DNA of 64,000 nt from Pseudomonas asuensis. GTDB lineage: Bacteria > Pseudomonadota > Gammaproteobacteria > Pseudomonadales > Pseudomonadaceae. How positions within the stretch are numbered: the first letter of the stretch is position 1; each line of letters opens with the position of its first letter. The stretch is taken from positions 325,866-389,865 of the forward strand of contig NZ_BMNW01000001.1 in NCBI RefSeq assembly GCF_014646755.1. Reading direction: 5' to 3'. The notes below the pieces were generated by a model. It searched no databases. It was not told the origin of the DNA and saw nothing but the letters and a program-made list of their open reading frames with translations. Below are positions 18,504 through 29,899 of the stretch, piece after piece. Both the position numbers and the translations under genes were made by a program.

Positions 18504-19598
18504 TTAAGGCTTATGGGCTCTCGACAAATACTCATGCGACTGCATTTCAAGCAGACGGCTCAGCGTGCGCTGAAACTCAAATTCGAGTCGGCCACCGGCA
18601 TACAAGTCCTTAAGCTCGACCTCTGCCGATAAAATTAATTTAACGTTACGGTCGTAAAACTCATCGACAAGATTGATGAAGCGGCGCGCCATATCATCCT
18701 TTGTCGCATTCATCTGCTCGACGTTAGAAACCAGTACGGCCTGGAAAATCTTACCAAGCTCAATATAGTCGTTCTGGCTACGTGGACCGTCGCACAGCTC
18801 GCGAAACTCAAACCAGGCGACATCGTCGCACGTCTTGCGCGGCTTGATTTCTCGGTTTTCGATAACCAAAGGCTCGCCTGTAGTAGCGTTACCGCACTCT
18901 ACTGTAAGCGCCTTGAAGCTTTTGGCCATTTCCGTCTCTGCCTGCTGTGTTAGCGGCCAGTGATAGAGTTCAGCCTGCTCCAAGGCACGCAAACGGTAAT
19001 CGACACCACTGTCGACATTGACGATCTCGGTGTGCTGTTTTAGCAGTTCAATGGCAGGCAAAAATCTTGCTCGCTGCAAGCCATCCTTATAAAGCCCATC
19101 AGGAACAATATTGGAGGTAGCCACCAACGACACGCCATTCTTAAACAACTCATCCAGTAGGGTCGCCAGAATCATTGCGTCAGTAATGTCAGACACAAAA
19201 AATTCGTCAAAACAGATGATGCGGGCCTCATCTGCGAAGCGCCGACCAATGATAGTCAGCGGATTTTTCTCGCCCTTGAGCGTCTTCAGCTCTTCATGCA
19301 CACGCTTCATGAATCGATGAAAGTGGGTGCGCATTTTCTTGTCGAAGGGCAGGGAATCGTAAAAGGTATCAACCAGGTAAGTTTTGCCGCGCCCTACTCC
19401 ACCCCAGAAATAAATCCCTTTTATAGGACCAGAAGGTTTTTTACCTAAAAGGCGGCCTAGCAATCCAGGCTTGTTGTCTGCTTGACTGACCAAGTCATCA
19501 TAAAGCCGCTGAAGATGCTTTACTGCCTGCTCCTGAGCAGGATCATGAAAAAAGTCGGGACGTTCCAGATCGGCCTTGTAGCGCTCTAAGGGTGTCAT
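18504..19598 (-). CDS. zapE: Cell division AFG1-like ATPase ZapE
   Basis: ZapE is a P-loop ATPase of the AFG1 family that associates with the division ring under stress in E. coli. The 364 residues carry the Walker A motif in FWGGVGRGKTYLVD (about residues 65-76), the IICFDEFFVSDI Walker B and a sensor segment LVATSNIVPDGLYKDGLQR. The ATG at 19598 (MTPLERYKADLERPDFFHD) is preferred by homology; an ATG four codons upstream is also possible, and neither has a good ribosome site. Confidence 0.92.
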   Translation of the reverse strand: MTPLERYKADLERPDFFHDPAQEQAVKHLQRLYDDLVSQADNKPGLLGRLLGKKPSGPIKGIYFWGGVGRGKTYLVDTFYDSLPFDKKMRTHFHRFMKRVHEELKTLKGEKNPLTIIGRRFADEARIICFDEFFVSDITDAMILATLLDELFKNGVSLVATSNIVPDGLYKDGLQRARFLPAIELLKQHTEIVNVDSGVDYRLRALEQAELYHWPLTQQAETEMAKSFKALTVECGNATTGEPLVIENREIKPRKTCDDVAWFEFRELCDGPRSQNDYIELGKIFQAVLVSNVEQMNATKDDMARRFINLVDEFYDRNVKLILSAEVELKDLYAGGRLEFEFQRTLSRLLEMQSHEYLSRAHKP

Positions 19599-19705
19599 GA
19601 CAAGCTGCATAGATTCGAAGGGGACCTCACTTTAGCGGCGAGTTCCCGAATTGACAATTAACGAGGCGAGCCGACCTAAGCGGCCTGCCTCGACGATAGC
19701 CGCTA

Positions 19706-21058
19706 TCACTCAGCGGTCATTTCTACCAGTGAATCCTGTAAGGCAATCATTGCGTGCTGCCGTTCATCCGCTGTAGCAAAATCAGGGCTTTCGGCAATAA
19801 GTTCACCATTCAACCATACGGTAAACCGCAGCTCTGCTGGCTGAATATCAAGATGCTGAGCCTCGCTCTGGAGCCGCTGTGTCATTTGCCCAGCGGCTTT
19901 GGGATCTGCGAAGGCTTGCGAGAGCAACAATTGGGTACCATCGGCTGCCAGCAATCTGAAACGGAAACTGCCATCGCTCTCTCGAAAGCTGACAAAGCGC
20001 GCACGCTTAGCAGCCTTTTTCTTACTCTTTTCGGTTTTAACCTGGGCGCTTAAGGAACGCAGTCCTACGGCTTCGCGCAGCTCGCCGAGGAAAGGCGTCG
20101 CAATCTTACGCGCCTTTGCAGCGCCAGCCAGCAGGATATCTTCAATGTCATCCGGCTTGGCAATCAGGGCATTATAGTGCTCTCTTGCCTCGCCTAACTC
20201 TGCATCCAGAAGCAGGAACAGGCGCTGCTTAGCCTCGCCCCAAGCCAGACCACTCAATAGATCATTACGGAATTCCGCTGCCTGCTCAGATGTGGCAAAC
20301 GCCTGATAAAGGGTAAATAAGTGAGCACTATCAGGATCCTTTGGCTCGCCCGGCTCTTTTGAGTCGGTGACGATACGGGCAATGGCATCCTTGAGCTGTT
20401 TGGCGGTCCCGAACAAGGGAATCGTGTTGTCGTAACTTTTGGACATCTTACGTCCGTCCAGCCCCGGCAACGTAGCAACAGTTTCTTCTATTAGCGCCTC
20501 GGGCAGTGCAAAAAAGTCCTTACCTGCACCAAAGAGATGATTGAAACGTTGGGCAATATCACGGGCCATTTCAACATGCTGAATTTGATCCCGACCTACC
20601 GGCACACGATGCGCATTGAACATCAGAATGTCTGCCGCCATCAGCACTGGATAACTGTATAGCCCCATAGTGACGCCTGCATCTGGGTCTTCACCAGCGG
20701 CTACGTTCTTGTCTACTGAGGCTTTATAGGCATGGGCGCGATTGAGCAGTCCCTTGGCGGTTACACAGGTCAGAAGCCAGGTCAGCTCGGGTATTTCTGG
20801 GATATCCGACTGGCGATAAAACGTAACCCTTTCAGGATCAAGACCACACGCCAACCACGTAGCTGCAATTTCAAGGCGAGAGCGCTGAATACGTAACGGG
20901 TCATCGCACTTGATCAGGGCATGATAGTCGGCGAGAAAATAGAACGAGTCGGTATCAGCCGAACGACTGGCTACAATGGCAGGACGAATAGCGCCTGCAT
21001 AGTTACCCAGGTGAGGAGTACCGGTCGTGGTGATGCCGGTCAGGATACGTGTGGTCAT
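19706..21058 (-). CDS. trpS: Tryptophanyl-tRNA synthetase
   Basis: TrpS charges tRNA-Trp. The 450-residue product has a HIGH-type motif as [12 protein letters not shown] near residue 12 and a canonical KMSKS in [13 protein letters not shown]. It carries the extra C-terminal domain (about 340-450) of the longer Pseudomonas type. The start [18 protein letters not shown] is taken from homology; longer in-frame readings to 21109 depend on a TTG and have no better ribosome site. Confidence 0.93.
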   Translation of the reverse strand: MTTRILTGITTTGTPHLGNYAGAIRPAIVASRSADTDSFYFLADYHALIKCDDPLRIQRSRLEIAATWLACGLDPERVTFYRQSDIPEIPELTWLLTCVTAKGLLNRAHAYKASVDKNVAAGEDPDAGVTMGLYSYPVLMAADILMFNAHRVPVGRDQIQHVEMARDIAQRFNHLFGAGKDFFALPEALIEETVATLPGLDGRKMSKSYDNTIPLFGTAKQLKDAIARIVTDSKEPGEPKDPDSAHLFTLYQAFATSEQAAEFRNDLLSGLAWGEAKQRLFLLLDAELGEAREHYNALIAKPDDIEDILLAGAAKARKIATPFLGELREAVGLRSLSAQVKTEKSKKKAAKRARFVSFRESDGSFRFRLLAADGTQLLLSQAFADPKAAGQMTQRLQSEAQHLDIQPAELRFTVWLNGELIAESPDFATADERQHAMIALQDSLVEMTAE

Positions 21059-21139
21059 AGCGTATGGTGCATTCTCATCTAGGGCGGCCAGCATGGGCAT
21101 GACCGCCAATTAGGGCGTCTTCGGACGCAACGGCTTAAA

Positions 21140-21772
21140 TCAGTCCAGTCGCGGCTGAACCAAGGCTTTGAGATCGGTCAGTTTGCCATGAAAGAAATGG
21201 CTACACTCAGGGACTTTGATGAGCTCATGACTTTGCTGCAGCGATTCGGACCAGGCATAGACCTTTTCTGGCGTAACGACTTCATCAGCTTCAGGCTGAA
21301 TAACCGTTAGAGGGCAGCGTAGCGGCAGCTTACCTTCAACATCGAAACGCTCAACAGAAGGAGCCAACATGAAGAGACGGGTCAATGACTGCCCTTCTTT
21401 CTCCAAGCGCCCTGCAAGGCATCCTGCTACACAGGCCCCGAATGAAAAGCCCATGACAGTTAAGGGTACGCCCGGATGCCGCTCCAGCAGCCATTGAGCA
21501 GCCGCATAGGCATCATCAATCTCGCCAGCACCCTCTCCATAGCTTCCTGCGCTCCGCCCTACCCCTCTAAAGTTGAAACGCAGCGTGGAAAAGCCTGCAT
21601 CCCTGACAACGCGCTGCAACGTGGAAATGACTTTATTGTGCATAGTCCCATCAAGCAAGGGATGGGGATGGCAAATAATTACTACACCGCGGGCGTCGGG
21701 ATGATCAAGATACAAGGCCTCAAGTGCTCCTGAGGGCCCTTCGATCGAAACTGGATTTTCTCGTGTAGACAC
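21140..21772 (-). CDS. Alpha/beta hydrolase, dienelactone-hydrolase-like
   Basis: This 210-residue protein is a small alpha/beta-fold hydrolase of unknown substrate. Visible features are the oxyanion segment CHPHPLLDGTMHNKV, the nucleophile elbow GFSFGA, an acidic residue in QPEADEVVTPEKV and the catalytic histidine in CSHFFHGKL. No signal peptide is seen, so it is cytoplasmic. It lies between trpS and divergent zapG, as its homologue does in PAO1. Confidence 0.82.
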   Translation of the reverse strand: MSTRENPVSIEGPSGALEALYLDHPDARGVVIICHPHPLLDGTMHNKVISTLQRVVRDAGFSTLRFNFRGVGRSAGSYGEGAGEIDDAYAAAQWLLERHPGVPLTVMGFSFGACVAGCLAGRLEKEGQSLTRLFMLAPSVERFDVEGKLPLRCPLTVIQPEADEVVTPEKVYAWSESLQQSHELIKVPECSHFFHGKLTDLKALVQPRLD

Positions 21773-21906
21773 ACCTGAACTCCGTGACCCTCTATCGGGT
21801 CGACTCGTCTAGCTCATTAACTGTGCTCACTATTTAACATGGACAGTGTACAAGCGCAGCAAGAAGCCGTTACCGTAATGCAAAAGACGTTCAGAGAGGA
21901 AGATTT

Positions 21907-22341
21907 GTGGACCAGTCCCTGACTATTTGGCTAGTGCCTGTTATTGCCCTGCTCGTAGGTATAGGCATCGGCTTTCTAATTGCGCGCGTGATGCCTGGCA
22001 CGGCACCTAACCGTGTACAGCGCCAGCTCGATGACCTTCAGCAGCGCTTCGATACCTATCAGCATGAAGTGACCAGTCACTTCAGCACAACGGCAGGACT
22101 TGTAAAAAAACTTTCCCAGAATTACCAAGACGTACAGCGTCATCTTTCTGAAGGTGCTGACCGGCTTGCACTGGACGAGCTGACGCGCCAGCGTCTGCAG
22201 GCCGCCCTACATAGCCAAGATAGCTACCCATCCCCACGGGATCGTTTGGACGGACCTGCAGAGGCGCCTAAAGACTATGCACCGAAGGGAGACACCGATA
22301 GCGGGTTAGATGAGGCCTATGGCCTTAAGAACCATCGCTGA
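21907..22341 (+). CDS. zapG: Z-ring associated protein ZapG (YhcB, DUF1043), GTG start
   Basis: YhcB/ZapG is an inner-membrane protein that affects division and envelope synthesis. The 144 residues have one N-terminal transmembrane helix (about 5-25, LTIWLVPVIALLVGIGIGFLIA), then a long coiled-coil-like helix (about 38-100) and a polar tail. The GTG start is supported by GAGGA upstream. It ends at a strong terminator shared with cysNC. Confidence 0.88.
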   Translation: MDQSLTIWLVPVIALLVGIGIGFLIARVMPGTAPNRVQRQLDDLQQRFDTYQHEVTSHFSTTAGLVKKLSQNYQDVQRHLSEGADRLALDELTRQRLQAALHSQDSYPSPRDRLDGPAEAPKDYAPKGDTDSGLDEAYGLKNHR

Positions 22342-22351
22342 ATAGATAAAT

Positions 22352-22379
22352 AAAAAGCCCGGCAATTGCCGGGCTTTTT
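22352..22379. terminator. Bidirectional terminator between zapG and cysNC
   Basis: A perfect 28-base palindrome AAAAAGCCCGGCAA plus its complement lies between the zapG stop and the cysNC stop, which converge. GC stem with flanking A and T runs on both sides. Confidence 0.92.
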
Positions 22380-22387
22380 ATTGGCGC

Positions 22388-24286
22388 TTAGATATGGCCC
22401 CTGGCTCGTAGCAGAGCTATGACTTGCTTGGTCCCTTCCTCAACGGAAAGGCTTTGCGTATCGATAACCAGATCGGCATTCAACGGCACGTCATATGGGA
22501 AGGACTCCCCAGGGATGTTATCGCCTTCCGCTGCATACAATCCCTGCGGATCACGCTCACGACATACCTGTGGGGAAGCCTGAACGTAAACCGTAATAAC
22601 CCGCTCGGGACCGATCAGCGTCCTGGCCTGCTCGCGTCCTTCCGCATCAGGCGCTACGAACGCTGCAAGCGTTAACAGGCCGGCTTCATTAAACTGGCGG
22701 GCCACATGAGCCGCACGAAGCCAGTTTTCACGACGTCCAGCACGATCCTGCGGAAGCCCTTTGTTGAGATCATGACGCAGATTCTGCCCATCAAGCACAT
22801 ACACGGCACGTCCGGCATCAAACAGCTTGCGCTCGACCGCATAAGCCAGCGTGCTCTTGCCTGCGCCCGAAAGGCCTGTGAACAATACAGTAGCAGGCTG
22901 CTGTCCAAACCGAGCCGCGCGCTCTTCGGTAGCGACATGCAGTTGATGGCCTTGCTGGCCAGTAGCGCCGCCTACTTTCGGCTCTGCGATGATCATGCCT
23001 GCCCCAACCGTACCATTGGTGAGGCGGTCAACGATAATGAAAGCCCCCGTAGTACGGTTACGCTCATAGCTATCCAGAGCAATGGGCGCATCCAAACTCA
23101 CTTTGACCCGTGCAATCTCGTTCAGCTTGAGCTGGCTGGCCTGCCCCTTTTCCAGCGTGTTCACATCAACCGTATACACAATGCTGGGCAGAGAGCCTGG
23201 CACATAGCTGGTGGCGCGCTTGATGTCATATTTCTTGCCCGGCAACATAGGCTCTTCAGCCATCCAGACCAGCATGGCCTCGAAGCTGTCCGTAACCTGT
23301 GGGCGATTATCTGGATGAACCAGTAGATCACCGCGGGAAATATCGATTTCATCTTCAAGCGTCAAGGTAACTGCCTGCCCAGGAATCGCCTGCTCAAGCT
23401 CGCCCTCAAAGGTCACGATGGACTTTACGCGGCTGCTCTTTCCTGACGGCAGCACAACAACGTCATCGCCCTTATGCACAACACCTGAAGCCAACGTACC
23501 GGCAAATCCCCGGAAATTCAGGTTTGGACGATTTACATACTGGACCGGAAAGCGCATATCAGTGACGTTACGGTCCGCTGCGATTTCTACGGTTTCCAGG
23601 ATCTCCATTAGCGGTTTGCCGGTATACCAGGGCGTCTGCTCGCTGCGATTCACTACGTTGTCGCCCTTAAGCGCCGACATGGGGACGAAATGAATATCCT
23701 TGGCACCTAGATTAATACGCTCGGCAAAGCCTAGATAGTCCTCACGGATGCGATTGAAAACCGCCTCATCAAAGCCCAGCAAGTCCATCTTGTTTACGGC
23801 AACAACGATGTGCTTGATACCTAGCAACGATGCGATAAAGCTATGGCGACGCGTCTGGGTTTGAACACCGTAGCGCGCATCGATCAGGATGATTGCGAGA
23901 TCACAGGTGGATGCACCTGTCGCCATATTTCGGGTGTACTGCTCATGGCCAGGCGTATCGGCAATAATGAACTTGCGCTTGGCCGTGGAAAAATAACGAT
24001 AGGCTACGTCAATGGTAATGCCCTGCTCGCGCTCGGCTTGTAGACCATCCACCAACAGCGCCAAGTCGACCTCTTCACCCGTAGTCCCTACTTTTTTGGA
24101 GTCCCGGGTAATCGCCTCAAGATGATCCTCATAAATCATCTTGGAGTCATGCAGCAAACGACCAATCAGGGTGCTCTTGCCGTCATCTACATTGCCGCAC
24201 GTCAGGAAGCGAAGAAGCTCCTTACGCTCATGCTGGGCCAGGTACGCCAGGATATCCTGGCTAATCAATTCGGATTGATGCGACAT
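22388..24286 (-). CDS. cysN: Bifunctional sulfate adenylyltransferase subunit 1 / APS kinase CysNC
   Basis: This fusion performs GTP-driven activation of sulfate (with CysD) and phosphorylation of APS to PAPS. The 632 residues comprise an EF-Tu-like GTPase (Walker [10 protein letters not shown] at 31-39, [18 protein letters not shown]), two beta-barrel domains, and from about residue 450 an APS kinase with its own Walker [13 protein letters not shown]. The ATG at 24286, one base after the cysD stop, gives the family start [16 protein letters not shown]. The longer frame to 24334 lies inside cysD. The fused arrangement is typical of Pseudomonas. Confidence 0.96.
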   Translation of the reverse strand: MSHQSELISQDILAYLAQHERKELLRFLTCGNVDDGKSTLIGRLLHDSKMIYEDHLEAITRDSKKVGTTGEEVDLALLVDGLQAEREQGITIDVAYRYFSTAKRKFIIADTPGHEQYTRNMATGASTCDLAIILIDARYGVQTQTRRHSFIASLLGIKHIVVAVNKMDLLGFDEAVFNRIREDYLGFAERINLGAKDIHFVPMSALKGDNVVNRSEQTPWYTGKPLMEILETVEIAADRNVTDMRFPVQYVNRPNLNFRGFAGTLASGVVHKGDDVVVLPSGKSSRVKSIVTFEGELEQAIPGQAVTLTLEDEIDISRGDLLVHPDNRPQVTDSFEAMLVWMAEEPMLPGKKYDIKRATSYVPGSLPSIVYTVDVNTLEKGQASQLKLNEIARVKVSLDAPIALDSYERNRTTGAFIIVDRLTNGTVGAGMIIAEPKVGGATGQQGHQLHVATEERAARFGQQPATVLFTGLSGAGKSTLAYAVERKLFDAGRAVYVLDGQNLRHDLNKGLPQDRAGRRENWLRAAHVARQFNEAGLLTLAAFVAPDAEGREQARTLIGPERVITVYVQASPQVCRERDPQGLYAAEGDNIPGESFPYDVPLNADLVIDTQSLSVEEGTKQVIALLRARGHI

Positions 24287-24287
24287 A

Positions 24288-25205
24288 TTAGAAATACCCC
24301 TGACGTTTCTTCTCTTCCATCGAACCTGCGGCATCGTGATCGATGACTCGACCCTGACGCTCGGAAGTTCGGGTCAGCAGCATTTCCTGGATAATATCGG
24401 GCAGCGTAGCCGCTGAAGACTCGACCGCACCGGTCAGGGGGTAGCAACCCAAGGTACGGAAGCGGACCTGCTGCTTTTGGATGCGAGCCTTTTCTTCATC
24501 GGAAAGATGCTCGAGAATGCGCTCATCATCAATCATGATCAGAGTGCCATTCTTCTCGATCACCTCACGCTCAGCCGCGAAGTAAAGGGGCACAATCGGG
24601 ATACTTTCGAGATAGATGTATTGCCAGATATCTAGCTCAGTCCAATTGGAAAGCGGAAATACACGAATCGACTCCCCCTTGTTGATGTTGCCGTTGTAGA
24701 TACTCCACAACTCAGGGCGCTGATTCTTGGGATCCCAACGATGCTTATTATCGCGGAACGAGTAGACACGCTCCTTAGCACGTGACTTCTCTTCATCGCG
24801 ACGAGCACCACCAAACGCAGCATCGAAGCCGTACTTATCCAGCGCCTGTTTCAAGCCCTGAGTTTTCATGACGTCGGTATGCTTGGCACTACCATGCGTA
24901 AAGGGATTGATCCCCTGGGCTACGCCCTCCTGATTGGTATGGATCAGCAGGTCCAAGTCCATTTCCTTGACCATACGGTCGCGGAATTCGTACATGGCTT
25001 TGAATTTCCAGCCTGTATCGACGTGCAGGACAGGAAATGGCAGCTTGCCAGGAAAGAAGGCTTTGCGCGCCAGATGCAGCATTACCGCGGAATCTTTACC
25101 GATGGAATACAGCATCACAGGATTATCGAATTCGGCGGCCACCTCACGAATGATGTGGATGCTTTCCGCCTCAAGCTGTTTCAAATGAGTCAGTTTATCG
25201 AGCAT
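24288..25205 (-). CDS. cysD: Sulfate adenylyltransferase subunit 2
   Basis: CysD is the ATP-PPase subunit that adenylates sulfate, coupled to GTP hydrolysis by CysN. The 305 residues contain the PP-loop [14 protein letters not shown] near 52-65, the [15 protein letters not shown] segment and [13 protein letters not shown] near the C-terminus. It is the first gene of cysD-cysNC, separated from cysNC by one base. In PAO1 a lytic transglycosylase gene (mltB1) lies upstream; here the 117-base gap before the Nif3-like gene holds no gene. Confidence 0.96.
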   Translation of the reverse strand: MLDKLTHLKQLEAESIHIIREVAAEFDNPVMLYSIGKDSAVMLHLARKAFFPGKLPFPVLHVDTGWKFKAMYEFRDRMVKEMDLDLLIHTNQEGVAQGINPFTHGSAKHTDVMKTQGLKQALDKYGFDAAFGGARRDEEKSRAKERVYSFRDNKHRWDPKNQRPELWSIYNGNINKGESIRVFPLSNWTELDIWQYIYLESIPIVPLYFAAEREVIEKNGTLIMIDDERILEHLSDEEKARIQKQQVRFRTLGCYPLTGAVESSAATLPDIIQEMLLTRTSERQGRVIDHDAAGSMEEKKRQGYF

Positions 25206-25322
25206 GGCTACTCACGGAATTGCGGAGGGACGGCCAGCGGGCCGTGGACGAATACTCACGATACCACAGCATAACTCTTCTAATCAGGCAGCGGCTTAGA
25301 ACCAAGCGTTATATACATATAT

Positions 25323-26081
25323 TCAAGCCGGATTAGGGCTATCAATGAAGAGATGCTCTATGCCAAAGCGATTGGCGAGATACGCGCCCAATGCCTGAAC
25401 GCCGTAACGTTCAGTGGCGTGATGGCCAGCGGCAAAGAAACTGATGCCATTTTCACGCGCGCTATGGACCGTTTGTTCCGAGACCTCACCAGTCAGATAG
25501 GCATCAACACCCGCAGCAATTGCCTGATCGATATAGCCTTGCGCGCCACCGGTACACCAGGCGATCCGCTTGATAGGACGATCACCTTCGATCGTGAGTG
25601 GCTCCCGGCCTAAAACCCGCCCAATATGAGCAGCAAACTCGGCAGCAGTACAGGGCTCACTGAGTGTGCCCTGCAACACAATGGAACGCGGATTTCCCGG
25701 CTCTATACCCCCTTCCACCGCAATGCCCAGTCGCTGCGCCAGTTGAACGTTATTACCAACCACAGGGTGTAAATCGAGCGGCAGATGATAAGCCACCAGA
25801 TTGAGGTCATTAGCCAGCAATGTCTTGAGTCGACGATGCTTCATTCCTATTACACGAGCATCTTCGTTCTTCCAGAAGTAGCCGTGATGCACAAGTACCA
25901 TGTCCGCACCGGCTTCCACCGCTGCATCTAGCAAGGCCTGACTTGCAGTGACACCACTGACAATCCGACCCACCGTAGCGCGGCCTTCCACCTGTAGACC
26001 GTTAGGGCAGTAGTCTTTGATTGAAGCGGCATCAAGATAGCGATTCGCCTCTTCCAGTAATGTTGCCAAAGCAATGGTCAT
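25323..26081 (-). CDS. Nif3-like dinuclear metal centre protein
   Basis: A member of the widespread Nif3/YbgI family, which binds two metal ions and forms toroidal hexamers; the E. coli member is linked to GTP cyclohydrolase I type 2 activity, but the general role is unclear. The 252 residues have [22 protein letters not shown] and the C-terminal [13 protein letters not shown], which supply metal-binding histidines. The ATG at 26081 ([16 protein letters not shown]) is preferred over one five codons upstream. Confidence 0.88.
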   Translation of the reverse strand: MTIALATLLEEANRYLDAASIKDYCPNGLQVEGRATVGRIVSGVTASQALLDAAVEAGADMVLVHHGYFWKNEDARVIGMKHRRLKTLLANDLNLVAYHLPLDLHPVVGNNVQLAQRLGIAVEGGIEPGNPRSIVLQGTLSEPCTAAEFAAHIGRVLGREPLTIEGDRPIKRIAWCTGGAQGYIDQAIAAGVDAYLTGEVSEQTVHSARENGISFFAAGHHATERYGVQALGAYLANRFGIEHLFIDSPNPA

Positions 26082-26205
26082 AGTTATGCTCTCCACTAAA
26101 CAGGCTCTGCCAGTTGGTTCTCATGTCTTTATAGACAAGGGCAGCTCCGTATAATGGCCGCACCTTATCGGCCGCAAACAGGCCTCGCAACAAGGATCGG
26201 TAATA

Positions 26206-27387
26206 ATGTTAAAGGCCTTGCGCTCTTACGGCTGGCCCATCGCGGTAGGCATCCTGCTGGCAGCGTTGGTAGTCATTCGATTTCCTGAATGGGTAGGCTT
26301 ACCCAAGCAACAGGTGCATTTCGAGCAAACTGCTGCGACCTCCCCTCGCACCCAAGGTCCGGTCTCCTATGCTGATGCTGCCAGTAAGGCGGCGCCAGCG
26401 GTGGCCTCGCTACGCTCGACCAAGCACCCCAAGAAGCCCAGCGCCCCCATTCAGAATGATCCCCTGTTCAAGCCATACTTCGACAAGAATCCACCGAAGA
26501 ACAACGAAGAGCTCAGTCTGGGTTCAGCAGTAATCATGAGCCATGAAGGCTATCTACTGACCAATAATCACGTTACCTCCGATGCCGATACTATCGTGGT
26601 GGCGTTGCAGGATGGCCGCCAGACAGTGGCGACCCTGATTGGAAGCGACCCCGATACTGACTTGGCAGTGCTCAAGATTGACCTGGACAGCCTTCCAGCC
26701 ATATCCATTGGTCATTCGGAGGGCGTTCGAATCGGCGATGTGGCTTTGGCTATCGGCAATCCGTTCGGCGTTGGTCAGACGGTAACCATGGGAATTATCA
26801 GCGCCACAGGCCGTAATCAGTTAGGGCTAAATACCTACGAGGATTTTATCCAGACGGATGCAGCCATCAATCTGGGCAACTCTGGCGGGGCACTGGTAGA
26901 TGCCAACGGTAATCTGATTGGTATTAACACCGCTATTCTATCTGGCGGCTCACAAGGGATCGGCTTTGCCATACCGATTAAATTGGCCATGGAGGTCATG
27001 CAGTCCATTATTGCCCATGGCCAGGTAATCCGCGGCTGGCTGGGTGTGGAAGTGGAGCGTATTTCCCCAGAACTTGCAGCCTCATTCAATCTCCCTAACC
27101 AGGATGGCATTGTTGTCTCTGGGGTTTATCCTGATGGTCCCGCGCAACGTGCTGGCCTGCAGCCAGGCGACGTCCTGCTTAAGCTGGATAACGAGCCCGC
27201 TCTGGATGGCCGTCAATCCATGAATCAAGTCGCTCGCAGCAGGCCTGGGGACAAGATTTTGATAGAGGTACTGCGTAACGGAAAACCATTGAAGCTCACC
27301 GGCATTATTGGCTTGAGACCTCCCGTCGATACCAGTCCCCCTCCCGAGCCAACCAGTGATTCAATACAAAAAAACGGCGCCTCATAG
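26206..27387 (+). CDS. algW: Periplasmic serine protease AlgW (DegS family)
   Basis: AlgW is the inner-membrane-anchored site-1 protease that cuts the anti-sigma factor MucA when misfolded outer-membrane proteins bind its PDZ domain, releasing AlgU. The 393 residues have an N-terminal anchor (about 9-25), a trypsin-like domain with His122, Asp152 and Ser226 (NLGNSGGAL), and one PDZ domain (about 275-370). A Pro-rich tail follows. Its stop codon lies inside the terminator hairpin shared with hisC. The single PDZ distinguishes it from MucD/DegP. Confidence 0.94.
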   Translation: MLKALRSYGWPIAVGILLAALVVIRFPEWVGLPKQQVHFEQTAATSPRTQGPVSYADAASKAAPAVASLRSTKHPKKPSAPIQNDPLFKPYFDKNPPKNNEELSLGSAVIMSHEGYLLTNNHVTSDADTIVVALQDGRQTVATLIGSDPDTDLAVLKIDLDSLPAISIGHSEGVRIGDVALAIGNPFGVGQTVTMGIISATGRNQLGLNTYEDFIQTDAAINLGNSGGALVDANGNLIGINTAILSGGSQGIGFAIPIKLAMEVMQSIIAHGQVIRGWLGVEVERISPELAASFNLPNQDGIVVSGVYPDGPAQRAGLQPGDVLLKLDNEPALDGRQSMNQVARSRPGDKILIEVLRNGKPLKLTGIIGLRPPVDTSPPPEPTSDSIQKNGAS

Positions 27388-27399
27388 GCGCCGTTTTTT
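27368..27399. terminator. Bidirectional terminator overlapping the algW stop codon
   Basis: A 14-bp perfect stem (27369-27382 with 27386-27399) with a CAT loop has A-runs on the left and T-runs on the right. The algW TAG (27385-27387) spans loop and stem, and the hisC stop is 3 bases beyond. Confidence 0.92.
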
Positions 27400-27401
27400 C
27401 A

Positions 27402-28463
27402 TCATGCCAGCCCGTGATCTTTCAGGGCCTGAATCAACATAGCGTTCTGCTCTGGCGTACCAATCGTGATACGCAGGAACTTGTCGATTCGAGGTTTATT
27501 GAAATGACGCACAATAACGCGACGCTCACGCAGCGCTGCGGCCAGTTCAGACCCTTCATATGAAGGATGCTGGGCAAACACGAAATTTGCAGCAGACGGT
27601 AGAACATAGAAGCCCAGCGCTTCCAACTCAGCCACCAACGCCGTTCGGCTTTCGATTACTGCCCCACACGTGTGGTCGAAGTAGTTCTTGTCTTTGAAAG
27701 CCGCAACAGCACCTGTGAGCGCCAGCCGGTCAAGAGGGTAAGAATTGAAACTGTTCTTGACCCGCTCCAACGCCTCTATCAGATCAGGATGACCTACAGC
27801 TAGACCGACTCTCAATCCCGCCAAGGAACGAGATTTGGACAGCGTTTGAGTCACGAGAAGATTTGGGTAGCGATCCACTAATGTAATAGCGGTTTCACCA
27901 CCGAAGTCTATATACGCCTCATCAACCACTACGACCGAATCGCTGTTTCTCTGTAGAAGCGCTTCAATACTATCCAATCCTACCAAGCACCCCGTAGGCG
28001 CGTTGGGATTAGGAAAGATAATACCCGCATTAGGCCGAACATAATCTTCCAGACGGATTTGATAGTGCTCATCCAGCGGGATGGCCTCGAATGGAATTTC
28101 ATACAATCCACAATAAACAGGGTAGAAACTGTATGAAATGTCTGGAAAAAGCAAAGGTGCGTTGTGTTGAAACAGACCATGAAAGACATGGGCAAGCACT
28201 TCATCCGAGCCGTTACCTACAAACACCTGTTCTGGTTTGACTGAATAATACTCTGCCACTGCCTGCTTCAAACAATCCCCATTAGGATCGGGGTACAGAC
28301 GTAGACTCTCGCCCAGCTCGGCTTGTATCGCCTCGATTACCGTGGGCGAAGGGCCGTATGGATTCTCGTTGGTATTAAGCTTCACCAGATTGGCAATCTT
28401 GGGCTGCTCACCGGGTACATAAGGCACCAGATTCTTAACGAGGGGACTCCAGAATCGACTCAT
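27402..28463 (-). CDS. hisC: Histidinol-phosphate aminotransferase
   Basis: HisC is the PLP enzyme converting imidazole acetol phosphate to histidinol phosphate. The 353-residue product starts [20 protein letters not shown], with AAGGAG before the ATG at 28463. It has the [12 protein letters not shown] aspartate motif and the PLP lysine Lys210 in [13 protein letters not shown]. The start lies 4 bases after the hisD stop; the longer frame to 28502 overlaps hisD and is rejected. Confidence 0.95.
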   Translation of the reverse strand: MSRFWSPLVKNLVPYVPGEQPKIANLVKLNTNENPYGPSPTVIEAIQAELGESLRLYPDPNGDCLKQAVAEYYSVKPEQVFVGNGSDEVLAHVFHGLFQHNAPLLFPDISYSFYPVYCGLYEIPFEAIPLDEHYQIRLEDYVRPNAGIIFPNPNAPTGCLVGLDSIEALLQRNSDSVVVVDEAYIDFGGETAITLVDRYPNLLVTQTLSKSRSLAGLRVGLAVGHPDLIEALERVKNSFNSYPLDRLALTGAVAAFKDKNYFDHTCGAVIESRTALVAELEALGFYVLPSAANFVFAQHPSYEGSELAAALRERRVIVRHFNKPRIDKFLRITIGTPEQNAMLIQALKDHGLA

Positions 28464-28467
28464 GGTC

Positions 28468-29778
28468 TCACTCCTTGACCCGGTATTCGGCGCTACGTGC
28501 ATGAGCCGTCAGAGACTCGCCACGTGCAAGCACAGAGGCCGTACGCCCCAACTCCGAAGCACCATCAGCAGAGCAAAAGATCAAAGATGAACGCTTCTGG
28601 AAATCATAAACACCCAAAGGAGAAGAGAAGCGAGCTGTACCCGAAGTGGGCAGAACATGGTTGGGGCCAGCGCAATAATCGCCTAATGCCTCGGCAGTAT
28701 AACGGCCCATGAAAATCGCACCGGCGTGACGAATGCTTGGCAGCCAGGCTTCAGGATCAGCCACGGAGAGTTCCAAATGCTCAGGCGCGATACGATTGAC
28801 GACCTCACAGGCTTGCGCTTGATCAGCAACATGAATCAAAGCGCCCCGTCCTTCCAGCGAGGTTCGAATGATTTCCGAGCGCTCCATGGTGGGCAGAAGT
28901 CGAGCGATGCTTGCAGCGACCTTATCCAGAAACACCGCATCAGGGCTCACGAGAATCGACTGAGCATCCTCATCATGTTCAGCTTGAGAGAATAGATCCA
29001 TGGCGATCCAGTCAGGATCGGTCTGCCCGTCACACACCACCAGAATTTCAGAAGGGCCAGCAATCATATCGATACCAACCTGTCCGAATACGTGACGCTT
29101 GGCCGTTGCGACGTAGATATTACCCGGCCCGACTATCTTATCTACGCGCGGAACGCTCTGAGTACCATAGGCCAAGGCAGCTACAGCTTGTGCGCCACCC
29201 ACAGTGAAAACGCGATCTACGCCTGCAATACAAGCGGCAGCAAGTACCAGCTCATTGATTTCGCCGCGAGGCGTGGGCACAACCATCACAACTTCAGCAA
29301 CACCAGCAACCTTGGCAGGAATAGCATTCATCAATACAGAAGAAGGATAGGAAGCCTTACCACCAGGCACATACAACCCGGCCCGATCCAGAGGGGTTAC
29401 CTGCTGGCCAAGGACGGTACCGTCCGCTTCCGTGTAACGCCAGGAATCCTGCTTTTGTTTCTCATGGTAGTTACGAACCCGGTTCGCTGCATGCTCAAGA
29501 GCACTCCGCTGCTCATCGGTGATGCGTGTAAGCGCGAGCTCAAGTCTTTCCCGCGGCAGAATCAGATCAGCCATTGAGCTGGCCTGGACGCCATCGAAGC
29601 GTTGAGTGAATTCCACCAGGGCTTCGTCACCTCGACTGCGTACGGCCTCAATGATTTCCAGGACTCGCTGATTGACGCCAGCGTCAGAAACGCTTTCCCA
29701 GCTCAGCAAATGATCCAGATGACGCGCGAAGTCAGGATCGGCGGCGTCGAGTCGGCGAAGCGTAATCGGTGCGGTCAT
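28468..29778 (-). CDS. hisD: Histidinol dehydrogenase
   Basis: HisD performs the last two NAD-dependent oxidations from histidinol to histidine, using Zn2+. The 436 residues contain the conserved [17 protein letters not shown], the signature around [13 protein letters not shown] and the [20 protein letters not shown] motif near the C-terminus. It is followed by hisC with 4 bases between. The 121-base gap to hisG holds a short GCACGGC hairpin (29876-29893) without a U-tract. Confidence 0.96.
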   Translation of the reverse strand: MTAPITLRRLDAADPDFARHLDHLLSWESVSDAGVNQRVLEIIEAVRSRGDEALVEFTQRFDGVQASSMADLILPRERLELALTRITDEQRSALEHAANRVRNYHEKQKQDSWRYTEADGTVLGQQVTPLDRAGLYVPGGKASYPSSVLMNAIPAKVAGVAEVVMVVPTPRGEINELVLAAACIAGVDRVFTVGGAQAVAALAYGTQSVPRVDKIVGPGNIYVATAKRHVFGQVGIDMIAGPSEILVVCDGQTDPDWIAMDLFSQAEHDEDAQSILVSPDAVFLDKVAASIARLLPTMERSEIIRTSLEGRGALIHVADQAQACEVVNRIAPEHLELSVADPEAWLPSIRHAGAIFMGRYTAEALGDYCAGPNHVLPTSGTARFSSPLGVYDFQKRSSLIFCSADGASELGRTASVLARGESLTAHARSAEYRVKE

Positions 29779-29899
29779 AGCGAAGCCTCTTATAATGGCT
29801 AATCTCAGGCACCGCTAGAGTATCAGCCCTGCCGTGCGGGTACCTGAGAAAATTGGCTATGACACGGATAGGCAGGCACGGCATGAGCCGTGCAAAAGA

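Noticed and set aside
29876..29893. Terminator after hisG
   Set aside because: The GCACGGC/GCCGTGC stem is real, but on the minus strand the T-run precedes the stem rather than following it, so an intrinsic terminator is not supported.
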